Below the pieces are notes generated by a model. It was given only the letters and a program-made list of their open reading frames with translations. It was not told where the DNA came from and ran no database searches. DNA of 64,000 nucleotides from Labrenzia sp. OB1 (lineage in GTDB: Bacteria > Pseudomonadota > Alphaproteobacteria > Rhizobiales > Stappiaceae), in NCBI RefSeq assembly GCF_001624695.1, contig NZ_JSEP01000004.1, positions 62,001 to 126,000 on the forward strand, in the 5' to 3' direction. A program made the position numbers and the translations under genes. Shown here piece by piece: positions 26,247-34,865 of the stretch (positions are counted from its first letter, which is position 1; the number at the start of each line of letters is the position of its first letter).

Positions 26247-27893
26247 TTATTCGGCGGGTTGGGCGTCCAGCGATGCCCGTTTGCGTGTGTCGACGGCGTC
26301 CAGATAGGCGCGGCCGACCTTCTCGGACGCGCCACCGGATCGCGCCTTGAGAAGGCCGGCGATCGTTCCGGCGGTGCTTGCCGGGCCGATGTCGTCCAGA
26401 CTCAAGGCGGCTGCCGGGATGTAGCGGTTGATGAACGCAACGATGCTCGACAGATCGCCCTCCGACAGACCGAGTTCGCGGATTTTTCCGGTGGCGTGTG
26501 TGCTCATGCCGGGCGCCAGCCGTCCCAGCAACTCCTTCAACATGCCTTCGGTCGGGCTTTCGTGCCAGCCGGCGGAATGTGCCGGTGTCCGGCTGGAAAA
26601 CGCCGGCCGGTCAAGTACGGCCGGATCTGCGGCAATCTCCCTGACCAGCGTCAGGTAGCTGTCGAAGGCGGTGTTGATCCAGTTTTCGGGCAGGGCGTCG
26701 TAGCGGATATCCCAGTTTATGAGGATGCCGCCATCCATGTGGGCAACCTGGGCGTCCAGGGCGACCTGGGGACCCTGGGACACCGCCCAGATCATCGGCC
26801 CGAAGACGCGGATTACCCGCGGTGAAAACAGGTCACCTGCCGGCAGGTCGAGGCCGGAGGTGAACACCACCGGAGCCGTCTGCAGCGAACGCCGCGTCCG
26901 CGACAGATCCCGCATCACGCTCACGCCCGGATAGGCGGAATGCGCCAGCAGATCGACCATCTGTTCCGCCAGGCTTTTGCAAAGAGACCGGAGGCTTTCA
27001 TCGGGGGGAGGGGCGACCGCAAGAATGAGGATGTTGGAAAAGTCTCCGACCGTCCGCTCGACGTCCGGTGTGTAGGGCGCACGCCAGAACATCGGCACAT
27101 TGAGGCGAAATCGCTCATCGCCCGTCGCCCTGGCGATCACTGCGGCGAAAAGTCCCAGCATGAGGGCCGAGGGAGTGATGCGCAAGTCGCGGGCGGACCG
27201 TTCAAGAGACCCGCGCTCCTCTGATGTGAGCATAGCCGCCAACCGTCCGCTTCGAACCTCCCCGGAAGCGGCGATCGCCGGCAATTTCGGCGCCGGAGGC
27301 AGATCGGCCAGACGGCTCTGCCACCATCGTTTGTCCTCGGGCAGTTTCCGGGCGAGTTCCGCGTCGGAATTTTTTCGATCGAGCCAGTCGAAAAAGCCTG
27401 TTTCGGCGTCCCGGGCATTGATTTCGGGACTGTCATAAAACCGCGCAAGGTCCTCCATTAAAAGGCAGAAGCTCGGAGGATCGATGGCTGTCATGTCCGT
27501 GTCGACATGCAGGCGGCTGTTGCCGTCCGGCAGGAGACTGAGCTCGAAGGCGGAGGTTTGTCCGGCCGTGAGGTCGAGGGTCCGGCAGGTCCATTCCTGC
27601 CGCTTTCGCTCCATGTGCCGGTCGAGCGCATCCGCGTCCAGCTCCCTCAGGTCCTCGATAGCGTAGGAAAGGCTTTCCTCAGCGTTTACAATATCTTGGC
27701 CTCCATCAGCGGTGATGCGCATGCGCATCATGCCATGGGTTTCATAGAGCTTCCGGACGGCCTCGCCGAGCCTCTGCGGGTCGATCGGTCCACAATCGAA
27801 CTCCACATAAAGATGGGCTGAGACGTTTCCCAGGAAGCCGTTGGCTTGTCGGCCCGTCCAGTAGGCCGCTTGCATTGGTGTGAGGTTTTTCAT
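26247..27893 (-). CDS. Free-standing NRPS cyclization (Cy) protein with carrier-like tail
   Basis: 548 aa. Cy-type condensation domain with DMTAIDPPS (DxxxxDxxS) near residues 131-141 and Cy-style late blocks PVVFTSGL and SQGPQVALDAQV. It corresponds to Cy1 of VibF, which has two tandem Cy domains. Residues ~465-520 resemble a carrier domain (LGLSEGDLSSIVAFINRYI ... SLDDIGPASTAGTIAGLL) but have Glu at the position of the phosphopantetheine serine. Sixteen bases separate it from the Cy-A gene, so one operon. The start is uncertain: ATG at 27893 used; a TTG at 27914 would add seven residues; no clear ribosome site for either. Confidence 0.8.
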   Translation of the reverse strand: MKNLTPMQAAYWTGRQANGFLGNVSAHLYVEFDCGPIDPQRLGEAVRKLYETHGMMRMRITADGGQDIVNAEESLSYAIEDLRELDADALDRHMERKRQEWTCRTLDLTAGQTSAFELSLLPDGNSRLHVDTDMTAIDPPSFCLLMEDLARFYDSPEINARDAETGFFDWLDRKNSDAELARKLPEDKRWWQSRLADLPPAPKLPAIAASGEVRSGRLAAMLTSEERGSLERSARDLRITPSALMLGLFAAVIARATGDERFRLNVPMFWRAPYTPDVERTVGDFSNILILAVAPPPDESLRSLCKSLAEQMVDLLAHSAYPGVSVMRDLSRTRRSLQTAPVVFTSGLDLPAGDLFSPRVIRVFGPMIWAVSQGPQVALDAQVAHMDGGILINWDIRYDALPENWINTAFDSYLTLVREIAADPAVLDRPAFSSRTPAHSAGWHESPTEGMLKELLGRLAPGMSTHATGKIRELGLSEGDLSSIVAFINRYIPAAALSLDDIGPASTAGTIAGLLKARSGGASEKVGRAYLDAVDTRKRASLDAQPAE

Positions 27894-27918
27894 TGCGACT
27901 TTTGGTATTGACAAAACA

Positions 27919-27951
27919 TGAGTCTTATACTCAGGTATTCGCGCAGGTCAA
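27919..27951 (-). promoter_or_regulatory. IRO box overlapping the minus-strand synthetase promoter
   Basis: TGAGTCTTATACTCA (27919-27933) is a TGA-N9-TCA palindrome with 5-bp perfect arms, the iron-responsive operator form of rhizobial RirA. Reading the minus strand, TTGACC (27946-27951) and TATAAG (27924-27929) are 16 bases apart, so the -10 lies inside the operator. It sits in the 80-base divergent region between the Cy gene and the isochorismate synthase gene and could control both. A plus-strand TTGACA occurs at 27908 but I see no good -10 for it. Confidence 0.7.
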
Positions 27952-27973
27952 CCTTTTATACAGGAGATGTTCC

Positions 27974-29155
27974 ATGACAATTGGAGCGCGAGTTATGTGC
28001 CATGAAGACATGGCCATCCTGCCTGATACCAAGACAAAATTTCTGTTCTCCTCAGGCGAAAATGAGCTGCACGCGGACGGGATTCGGGAACGAATCACGG
28101 TGCCGGTCCGGAACGGCGGAACGGTGGGAAATTTCTTCAAGGAAGCGGTCGACGACGCTCTGGAGCGGGCAAAATCGGCCGGACAGGAGAATCCGATCGT
28201 TGTCGGTGCCATTCCGTTCGATTTGGGTGAGGTTTCCTGCCTCTACGTGCCGGAAAATCACGAATGGCGGGTTCGTGCCACAGGAGAAAACGTGCCGGAT
28301 AACCAGTTCGGTATGCCGGCCCTGCTCGAGCAGCGAAGCCTTCCTGACGAATCAGGTTTCAAACGTGCGGTGCGGCACGCGATCGTCAACTTCCAGCACA
28401 GCGATGTCCGCAAGGCGGTGCTCTCCGTCGTGCGGGAATTGCAGTTTGCGGCACCGATCGATGTCGACGGGCTGCTGCGAAGTCTGCGGGCGCAGAACAG
28501 GGACGGCTACCAGTTTCAGGTGCCTCTGCCCGAAGGTGGCGAGCTGATTGGCGTCAGCCCGGAACTGCTGGTGCGCAAAACCGGGAGCCGGTTTGTCTCC
28601 AATCCGCTCGCCGGCTCCACGAAACGGCTGACCGATCCGAGCGCGGACAAAGACGCCAGCGAGGCGTTGATGGTGTCGGAGAAGGACCTTTACGAGCACA
28701 AGCTGGTCGTTGAGGACATAAAACGTATCCTTGAACCCCATTGCGCCGGGCTTGACGTTCCGGACAGTCCCTCGCTCCTGAGCACGGCGGCCCTTTGGCA
28801 TCTTTCGTCACGAATCGGGGGATTGCTGGACGACCCGTCGATGACGGCGCTGCAGCTTGCCTGCATGCTCCACCCGACACCTGCCGTTTGCGGCTATCCG
28901 ACCGAACTGGCGCACAGGCTCATTCGTTTTGTCGAACCCTTCGAACGGGGACTGTTTACCGGAATGGTCGGCTGGTGCGACGCGCAAGGCAACGGCGAGT
29001 GGGTGATCACCATCCGCTGCGGCATCGTCGAGCACGAGACAATACGGCTTTTCGCGGGTGCTGGCATCGTCGAGGCATCTCAGCCGGAAAGCGAATGGGC
29101 CGAGGTCCAGACCAAGTTGGGCACCATGCTCAACGCCTGCGGCATCGCCGCCTGA
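27974..29155 (+). CDS. entC: Isochorismate synthase (EntC/VibC/DhbC-like)
   Basis: 393 aa chorismate-binding enzyme converting chorismate to isochorismate, first step to 2,3-dihydroxybenzoate. Family blocks: [62 protein letters not shown], and [18 protein letters not shown] near the end. AGGAGATGTTCC before the ATG fixes the start. First of seven plus-strand genes with short gaps running to 36104 and driven from the divergent IRO-containing promoter region. Confidence 0.93.
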   Translation: MTIGARVMCHEDMAILPDTKTKFLFSSGENELHADGIRERITVPVRNGGTVGNFFKEAVDDALERAKSAGQENPIVVGAIPFDLGEVSCLYVPENHEWRVRATGENVPDNQFGMPALLEQRSLPDESGFKRAVRHAIVNFQHSDVRKAVLSVVRELQFAAPIDVDGLLRSLRAQNRDGYQFQVPLPEGGELIGVSPELLVRKTGSRFVSNPLAGSTKRLTDPSADKDASEALMVSEKDLYEHKLVVEDIKRILEPHCAGLDVPDSPSLLSTAALWHLSSRIGGLLDDPSMTALQLACMLHPTPAVCGYPTELAHRLIRFVEPFERGLFTGMVGWCDAQGNGEWVITIRCGIVEHETIRLFAGAGIVEASQPESEWAEVQTKLGTMLNACGIAA

Positions 29156-29190
29156 ATTTCTGAATTCTCAATAAATATCAGGTCTCAACA

Positions 29191-30825
29191 ATGACTATCG
29201 ATTTTCATCATTGGCCTGCCGAGCTGGCCGGGCGCTACCGGGCGCGTGGCTACTGGATCGACAGGCCGCTAACGCGAATTCTGGAACAGCATCTGGAAGA
29301 GCAACCGTCCACGCCGGCGGTGATCTGCGGCGAGCGGACGTTCAGTTACGAGCGGCTTGATCGCCTGTCCTCCAACCTTGCCGCCAGACTGGCTTCCAAG
29401 GGCCTCGGGCCGGGCGATACGGCGCTCGTGCAACTGCCGAACGTCGCCGAGTTCTACATCGTTTTCTTTGCGCTGCTGAAAGTCGGCGTGGCGCCGGTCA
29501 ACGCGCTTTACAGCCACCGCAAGCACGAAATGACGGCCTATGCCCGGCAGATCAAGCCAAGGCTTCTGGTGGCGAGCCGTCTGCACGAGCTGTTCAAGAC
29601 CGATGATTTTATCAAGGAGCTGCGCACCCTGCACGATGACCCGCTGGCAGTGCTCCTGTTGGGGGAGGATGCTCCCGGCTCCAGTCTGTCGCAGTGGCTG
29701 CAGAGCGAACCGGATGGGGCGCAACCGGACCTTGGCCCGACGGACCCCGGCGAGGTGGCCTTTTTCCAGCTTTCCGGCGGCAGCACGGGCACACCCAAGC
29801 TCATACCGCGAACGCATAACGACTACGACTACAGCGTCCGGGCCAGCGCTGAAATCTGTGGGTTGACGCCGCAAACGCGGTATCTGTGCGCGTTACCGGC
29901 GGCGCATAACTTTCCGCTCAGTTCTCCAGGTGCGCTTGGCGTCTTCCATGCGGGAGGCTGCGTGGTGTTGGCGCCGAACCCGGAACCGCTTACCTGTTTC
30001 GCGCTTGTCCGCAAGCATGGCGTGACCATGGCGGGTCTGGTGCCGTCGGCCGTCAACCTTTGGCTTCAGGCGGCGCCCGATCACCGCACCGCCCTTGGCA
30101 GTCTGGACGTGCTGCAGGTGGGAGGGGCGCATTTCCCCGAATCCCATGCGCGCCTGGTTCCCAAGGTTCTCGGCTGCAGGCTGCAGCAGGTCTTCGGCAT
30201 GGCCGAGGGACTGGTGAACTACACACGCCTAGACGATCCGGATGAACGTGTCTTCACCACGCAGGGACGCCCGATCAGCCCCGATGACGAGATCAAGGTC
30301 GTGGACGAGGACGGACGTCCGGTTGCCGATGGTGAAGAAGGCCGGCTCGCGACCCGTGGCCCCTACACATTCCAGGGCTACTACCAGAGCCCGGACCATA
30401 ACCGTGAGGTCTTCGACGACGAGGGTTTCTACTATTCCGGTGACCTGGTCTGCCGCACGGACGGCGGTTACCTGAGCGTGGTAGGGCGGGTGAAGGACCA
30501 GATCAACCGGGGAGGCGAGAAGATCGCCGCCGAAGAGGTCGAAAGCCTGCTTCTGCTTCATCCGGATGTGCGCGAGGCCGCCCTGGTGGCGATTCAGGAT
30601 CCGGCGCTCGGCGAAAAAAGCTGCGCCGTCATCGTCTCCGACAATTCCTGCATCAAGCCGCTCTCGCTCCGGCGTCATCTGATGTCGCTCGGTATCGCCG
30701 ATTACAAGCTGCCCGACCGTTTCAGTTTCGCAGAAGCCATCCCCCTCACAGCCTTCGGCAAGCCCGACAAGAAAAAGCTGCGTGCGGAACTCGCGCAGAA
30801 ATTCGCACCCGCACTAACCGCATAA
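29191..30825 (+). CDS. entE: 2,3-dihydroxybenzoate-AMP ligase (EntE/VibE/DhbE-like)
   Basis: 544 aa adenylating enzyme that activates 2,3-dihydroxybenzoate and loads it on the aryl carrier protein. N-terminal PAELAGRYRARGYWIDRPL is typical of the EntE family. P-loop FFQLSGGSTGTPKLIPRTHNDY is present, as are QQVFGMAEGLVNYTR, YYSGDLVCRTDGGYLSVVGR and catalytic Lys in FGKPDKKKL. It lies between the synthase and isochorismatase genes in the usual C-E-B-A order. Confidence 0.95.
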   Translation: MTIDFHHWPAELAGRYRARGYWIDRPLTRILEQHLEEQPSTPAVICGERTFSYERLDRLSSNLAARLASKGLGPGDTALVQLPNVAEFYIVFFALLKVGVAPVNALYSHRKHEMTAYARQIKPRLLVASRLHELFKTDDFIKELRTLHDDPLAVLLLGEDAPGSSLSQWLQSEPDGAQPDLGPTDPGEVAFFQLSGGSTGTPKLIPRTHNDYDYSVRASAEICGLTPQTRYLCALPAAHNFPLSSPGALGVFHAGGCVVLAPNPEPLTCFALVRKHGVTMAGLVPSAVNLWLQAAPDHRTALGSLDVLQVGGAHFPESHARLVPKVLGCRLQQVFGMAEGLVNYTRLDDPDERVFTTQGRPISPDDEIKVVDEDGRPVADGEEGRLATRGPYTFQGYYQSPDHNREVFDDEGFYYSGDLVCRTDGGYLSVVGRVKDQINRGGEKIAAEEVESLLLLHPDVREAALVAIQDPALGEKSCAVIVSDNSCIKPLSLRRHLMSLGIADYKLPDRFSFAEAIPLTAFGKPDKKKLRAELAQKFAPALTA

Positions 30826-30834
30826 AGGTATCTC

Positions 30835-31701
30835 ATGACCATTCCGACAATTTCCGATTACCCGATGCCGCAGGATGTTCCCGCAAACAAGACCTCCTGG
30901 AAACCGGAGGCCGCGCGGGCCGTTCTGCTGATCCATGACATGCAGAACTATTTCCTGCGTTTTTATGGTGAGGACGGCGATCTCCGCCGCAAACTGATCG
31001 CAAATCTGCGCCGCGTCCGCGACTGGGCGCATGAAAACAACGTTCCGGTGATCTACACCGCCCAGCCGCACGACCAGGCGCCTGAGGACCGGGCGCTTCT
31101 CAACGACATGTGGGGCCCGGGACTGACCGTGGCCGATCCGGCCCTGCAGCAGGTGGTCGCGGGCCTGGAGCCGGGCGAGGACGACGTGGTCCTGACCAAA
31201 TGGCGCTACAGCGCGTTTCAACGCTCGGACCTGAAGCAACGCATGCAGGACCTCGGCCGGGATCAGCTCATCGTCGGCGGCATCTATGCGCATATCGGCT
31301 GCCTGATGACCGTCGCCGATGCCTTCATGAATGACATTCAGGCCTTCATGATCTCCGACGCTGTGGCCGATTTCTCCGAGGACGACCATCGCATGGCCCT
31401 CAAATACGTCGCCACCCGCTGCGGCGCGGTCACGGACACCGCCAGTCTGACAGGAGACGCGGCGGCGTCGAATCCGACCCGGGAGTGGTTGCAGGCCCGC
31501 GTTCAGGAACTGATCGAGGACGATGCGGAACTCGATCCGGAGGAAAACCTGATTTTCTACGGTCTCGATTCCATCCAGGTGATGAAGCTCGCCAGCGAAC
31601 TGAAAGAGCGCGGTGTCGTGGTCGGCTTCGACGAGCTCGCCAAGGTTCCCACTTTGAACGGCTGGTGGTCCCTGATCGAAAGCAGACGTCTTGCTGCCTG
31701 A
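30835..31701 (+). CDS. entB: Isochorismatase / aryl carrier protein (EntB/VibB-like)
   Basis: 288 aa bifunctional protein. N-terminal isochorismatase (~1-210: AVLLIHDMQNYF, TAQPHDQ, LTKWRYSAF, GGIYAHIGCL) hydrolyses isochorismate. C-terminal aryl carrier (~215-288) carries the phosphopantetheine Ser in FYGLDSIQVMKL. Single carrier, like EntB and VibB. It should hand dihydroxybenzoyl to the VibH-like protein and to the Cy proteins. Gap of nine bases after entE. No phosphopantetheinyl transferase is in the window. Confidence 0.94.
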   Translation: MTIPTISDYPMPQDVPANKTSWKPEAARAVLLIHDMQNYFLRFYGEDGDLRRKLIANLRRVRDWAHENNVPVIYTAQPHDQAPEDRALLNDMWGPGLTVADPALQQVVAGLEPGEDDVVLTKWRYSAFQRSDLKQRMQDLGRDQLIVGGIYAHIGCLMTVADAFMNDIQAFMISDAVADFSEDDHRMALKYVATRCGAVTDTASLTGDAAASNPTREWLQARVQELIEDDAELDPEENLIFYGLDSIQVMKLASELKERGVVVGFDELAKVPTLNGWWSLIESRRLAA

Positions 31702-31720
31702 GGACAAGGGAGAGCCCGCA

Positions 31721-32476
31721 ATGTGGCACCGTCAGTTCGGCGGCAAGCGGGTTCTGGTGACGGGGGCGGCCAGCGGGATCGGCCGCCGCATCGCCGAACG
31801 CTTTTGCGAGTCCGGTGCGGACGTCGTCGGACTGGACCGGCAGCCGGGAGATCCCGGCCTGCCGTTCCGGCTCGTTCAGCTCGATGTGACCGATGCGGAG
31901 CAGGTCTCCGATGTCTGCAACGCGCTCATGACCGACATTGATCGCCTGGATATCCTGATCAATGCGGCAGGTGTTCTGAGAACCGGGGCGGCCGAAGACC
32001 TGACCCCGGAAGACTGGCAGGCCTGCTTTGCCGTCAACGCGAGTGGTCCGTTTTACCTGCTTCGGCACTGGATCCCCGTGTTCAAGGCACAGCGCGCGGG
32101 TGCCATCGTCAATATCGCGTCGAACGCGGGGCATGTGCCGCGCACGGGCATGACCGCCTATTGCGCCTCGAAGGCGGCCATGGCCAGCCTCAGTCACTGT
32201 ATCGGCCTGGAACTGGCGCCCTTTGGCGTCCGCTGCAACGTCGTCTCGCCAGGGTCGACGGATACGCCGATGCTGAGCAACATGGTCGGCGGAAGTGTCG
32301 GATACCGGCAACTGGTGTCGGGCCTGCCCGATCAGTTCAAACTCGGTATCCCCCTCGCCAAGATCGCGACCATCGACGATATCGCCGAAACGGCTCTGTT
32401 CCTTGCCTCCGACCTGGCCGGCCACATCACCCTTCAGGATATCGTGGTGGATGGAGGGGCAACCCTCGGCGCCTAG
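31721..32476 (+). CDS. entA: 2,3-dihydro-2,3-dihydroxybenzoate dehydrogenase (EntA/VibA-like)
   Basis: 251 aa short-chain dehydrogenase producing 2,3-dihydroxybenzoate with NAD+. TGAASGIGRR nucleotide motif at the N-terminus, NAAG, active Tyr-Lys in YCASKAAM, then SPGSTDTPML. C-terminal FLASDLAGHITLQDIVVDGGATLGA matches EntA. Start at 31721 follows AAGGGAGAGCC. The 90-base gap to the next gene is the first sizeable gap in the operon. Confidence 0.93.
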   Translation: MWHRQFGGKRVLVTGAASGIGRRIAERFCESGADVVGLDRQPGDPGLPFRLVQLDVTDAEQVSDVCNALMTDIDRLDILINAAGVLRTGAAEDLTPEDWQACFAVNASGPFYLLRHWIPVFKAQRAGAIVNIASNAGHVPRTGMTAYCASKAAMASLSHCIGLELAPFGVRCNVVSPGSTDTPMLSNMVGGSVGYRQLVSGLPDQFKLGIPLAKIATIDDIAETALFLASDLAGHITLQDIVVDGGATLGA

Positions 32477-32566
32477 GGGGGGCACGTGTGAAAAGCCGGA
32501 TTTCCGGATTTTGCCCGGGCGCATTCAGGAATTTCAGAAATTCATCAGACAAAAAGGATTGGGTAA

Positions 32567-33610
32567 ATGTCCGCACCCCAAGCAGTCTCGCAAGATCAAT
32601 CTGCCGCTATCCCGCCGTTCAAACTGATGGCGCAGATCACGGCTTATCGAACCTCTCAATGTATCAGGGTCCTGGTCGAACTCGGCATTCCCGCGCTTCT
32701 GGCGCAAGACGCAAGGTCGGTGGAAGACCTCGCACAGGCAACCGGGACGCAGCCGGGTCTGCTTGACCGGCTCCTCAATCACCTCGTCAACGAGGAGGTC
32801 ATAGGCAAGAATGATGAGGGCCGTTATATCGCGCTGCCCATCACCCGCCATCTTGTGCCCGGTCACCCGCAGAGCCTGAACAACTGGGTCGCCTGCGAAC
32901 TCGATCCGTTGCTGTGGCGCTCCTGGGAGAACCTCACGGAACAGCTGAGGTCGGGCACAACGGCTTTCGACCTGGCCCACGGGTCCGCGTTTTTCGAGCG
33001 GCACGCACAGGACAGCGCAGCCCAGAAGCGTTTCGACGACCAGATGAACGGTGCCTCGCGCGGGATCGGGGCGGTGGTCGTCCAGAGCATGCAGTTCGAT
33101 CCGGGCACGAAGCTGACGGATGTCGGCGGAGGCAACGGATCGTTCCTGGCCCAGACGCTGGAGAAAAATCCGGGAACCGAGGGCATCCTGTTCGAACTGC
33201 CACGCTCCGCGGAAGACTTCGACCCGTTGTTTGAGGAGATGCGGCTGCAGGGCCGTGCGTCTGTCATCAACGGATCGTTTTTCGAGAGCGTTCCCGGCGG
33301 CGCGGATGTCTACCTGTTCAGCCGTGTCTTTCACGACTTCAACGACGAGGCGGCCACGGTCATCCTTAAGAACACCAAACGTGCCCTGGCAGGCAACGAG
33401 CGCCTGTTGTTGATCGACATGATGGTCAATGACGCGCAGGCCGGAGCGCGCGGGTCCTCGCAGGATATTTTCATGCTCACGCAACTCGGCGGGCGGGAGC
33501 GAACGGCGGAAGAATTTTCCAGCCTTCTTGCCAAATCCGGCTTCGAGACGCTATCCGTCACACCAACCGCAAGTCCGGTCAGCATCCTGGAGTTCCGCCC
33601 GGCGGTTTGA
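32567..33610 (+). CDS. SAM-dependent O-methyltransferase (Methyltransf_2 type) in siderophore operon
   Basis: 347 aa. N-terminal winged-helix dimerisation domain (~15-100; AYRTSQCIRVLVELGIPALLA) precedes a class I methyltransferase with DVGGGNGSFLAQTL. Catalytic His lies in SRVFHDFNDE, the site used by plant COMT-like and hydroxyneurosporene-type O-methyltransferases. Position between dihydroxybenzoate and polyamine genes suggests O-methylation of a catechol or of a siderophore intermediate. Vibriobactin clusters have no such gene. Substrate is unknown. Confidence 0.82.
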   Translation: MSAPQAVSQDQSAAIPPFKLMAQITAYRTSQCIRVLVELGIPALLAQDARSVEDLAQATGTQPGLLDRLLNHLVNEEVIGKNDEGRYIALPITRHLVPGHPQSLNNWVACELDPLLWRSWENLTEQLRSGTTAFDLAHGSAFFERHAQDSAAQKRFDDQMNGASRGIGAVVVQSMQFDPGTKLTDVGGGNGSFLAQTLEKNPGTEGILFELPRSAEDFDPLFEEMRLQGRASVINGSFFESVPGGADVYLFSRVFHDFNDEAATVILKNTKRALAGNERLLLIDMMVNDAQAGARGSSQDIFMLTQLGGRERTAEEFSSLLAKSGFETLSVTPTASPVSILEFRPAV

Positions 33611-33716
33611 CACCGGAGTGCTGGTCTGTCACGCGACGTCTGGAAACCGGGGCATGCGCTCCTTCGCCTGAAGATGTGGCCGATGGTTCGGCCACATGCA
33701 ATTTGGACACGGACAC

Positions 33717-34814
33717 ATGATCGAGACCCCCTATTACCTGATCGACAAGGCAGGCCTGCTCCGTAATCTGGAGAAGATCGCCTACGTGCGCGACCGTTCG
33801 GGCGCCAAGGCGCTTCTGGCACTGAAGTGCTTTGCGACGTGGTGCGTGTTCGACTTCATGCGAGATTTTATGGACGGAACCACCTCGTCCTCTCTGAACG
33901 AGGTCCGGCTCGGCCATGAGCGTTTCGGCAAGGAAACGCATGCCTATTCGGTCGCCTATGCCGATTATGAAATCGACGAGGTGATTTCCCATGCGGACAA
34001 GATCATCTTCAATTCGATCAGCCAGTTGGAGCGATTCGCCGGAAAGTCGGCGGGCATCGTGTGCGGACTGCGTCTCAATCCTCAGGTGAGCTCATCCAGC
34101 TTCGACCTGGCGGATCCCGCCCGTCCGTTCTCGCGACTTGGCGAGTGGGATGCGGTAAAGGTGGAAAAGGTCATGGACCGGATCAGCGGCCTCATGATCC
34201 ACAACAACTGCGAGAATTCCGATTTCGCGCTGTTCGATCGAATGCTCGCAGACATCGAGGCGAAGTTCGGCGCACTGCTGGAACAGGCCGGGTGGGTCAG
34301 CCTCGGCGGGGGCATCCACTTCACCGGTGAGAATTATCCGCTGGACCTGTTCGCCGACCGGCTGAAAGCGTTCGCGGAGAAATATGGCGTCCAGGTTTAC
34401 CTGGAGCCCGGAGAAGCTGCGATCACCAACTCCACGACGCTGGAGACAACCGTGCTGGACACGCTGTTCAACGGCAAGGACCTGGCGGTCGTGGATGCGT
34501 CCATCGAAGCGCATATGCTTGATCTTCTGATCTACCGCGAAAGCGCCAGGGTCGCGCCGAACGAGGGAGACCATCCCTACATGATCTGCGGCAAGTCCTG
34601 TCTTGCCGGCGATATTTTCGGGGAGTTCCGCTTTTCCGAAAAGCTCAAGACCGGTGACCGCGTGTCCATTCAGGATGCGGCCGGTTACACGATGGTCAAG
34701 AAAAACTGGTTTAACGGCGTGAAAATGCCGGCCATCGCTGTGAAGGAACTGGATGGGTCCATCACGTCCGTCCGCGAATTCACTTATCAGGACTACGAAC
34801 AGAGTTTGTCCTGA
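33717..34814 (+). CDS. nspC: Carboxynorspermidine/carboxyspermidine decarboxylase (NspC-like)
   Basis: 365 aa PLP alanine-racemase-fold enzyme that decarboxylates carboxynorspermidine or carboxyspermidine to norspermidine or spermidine. Opens IETPYYLIDKAGLLRNLEKI with PLP Lys in LLALKCFATW, GLRLNPQVSSS, SLGGGIHFTGE, LEPGEAAI and CLAGDIFGEF, all family hallmarks. Start at the second Met (33717) aligns with the family; neither candidate has a good ribosome site. Paired with the dehydrogenase 51 bases downstream. Within this operon it probably builds the siderophore's triamine backbone. Confidence 0.9.
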   Translation: MIETPYYLIDKAGLLRNLEKIAYVRDRSGAKALLALKCFATWCVFDFMRDFMDGTTSSSLNEVRLGHERFGKETHAYSVAYADYEIDEVISHADKIIFNSISQLERFAGKSAGIVCGLRLNPQVSSSSFDLADPARPFSRLGEWDAVKVEKVMDRISGLMIHNNCENSDFALFDRMLADIEAKFGALLEQAGWVSLGGGIHFTGENYPLDLFADRLKAFAEKYGVQVYLEPGEAAITNSTTLETTVLDTLFNGKDLAVVDASIEAHMLDLLIYRESARVAPNEGDHPYMICGKSCLAGDIFGEFRFSEKLKTGDRVSIQDAAGYTMVKKNWFNGVKMPAIAVKELDGSITSVREFTYQDYEQSLS

Positions 34815-34865
34815 GGCCTTGCTCCAAAACTCTCCCTTCAAGTTCCAAGGAAGGTATGGGATCCA

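Noticed and set aside
27914..27933. Plus-strand promoter TTGACA-TATACT in the divergent region
   Set aside because: Spacing is only 12 bases; the minus-strand pair with 16-base spacing is much better.
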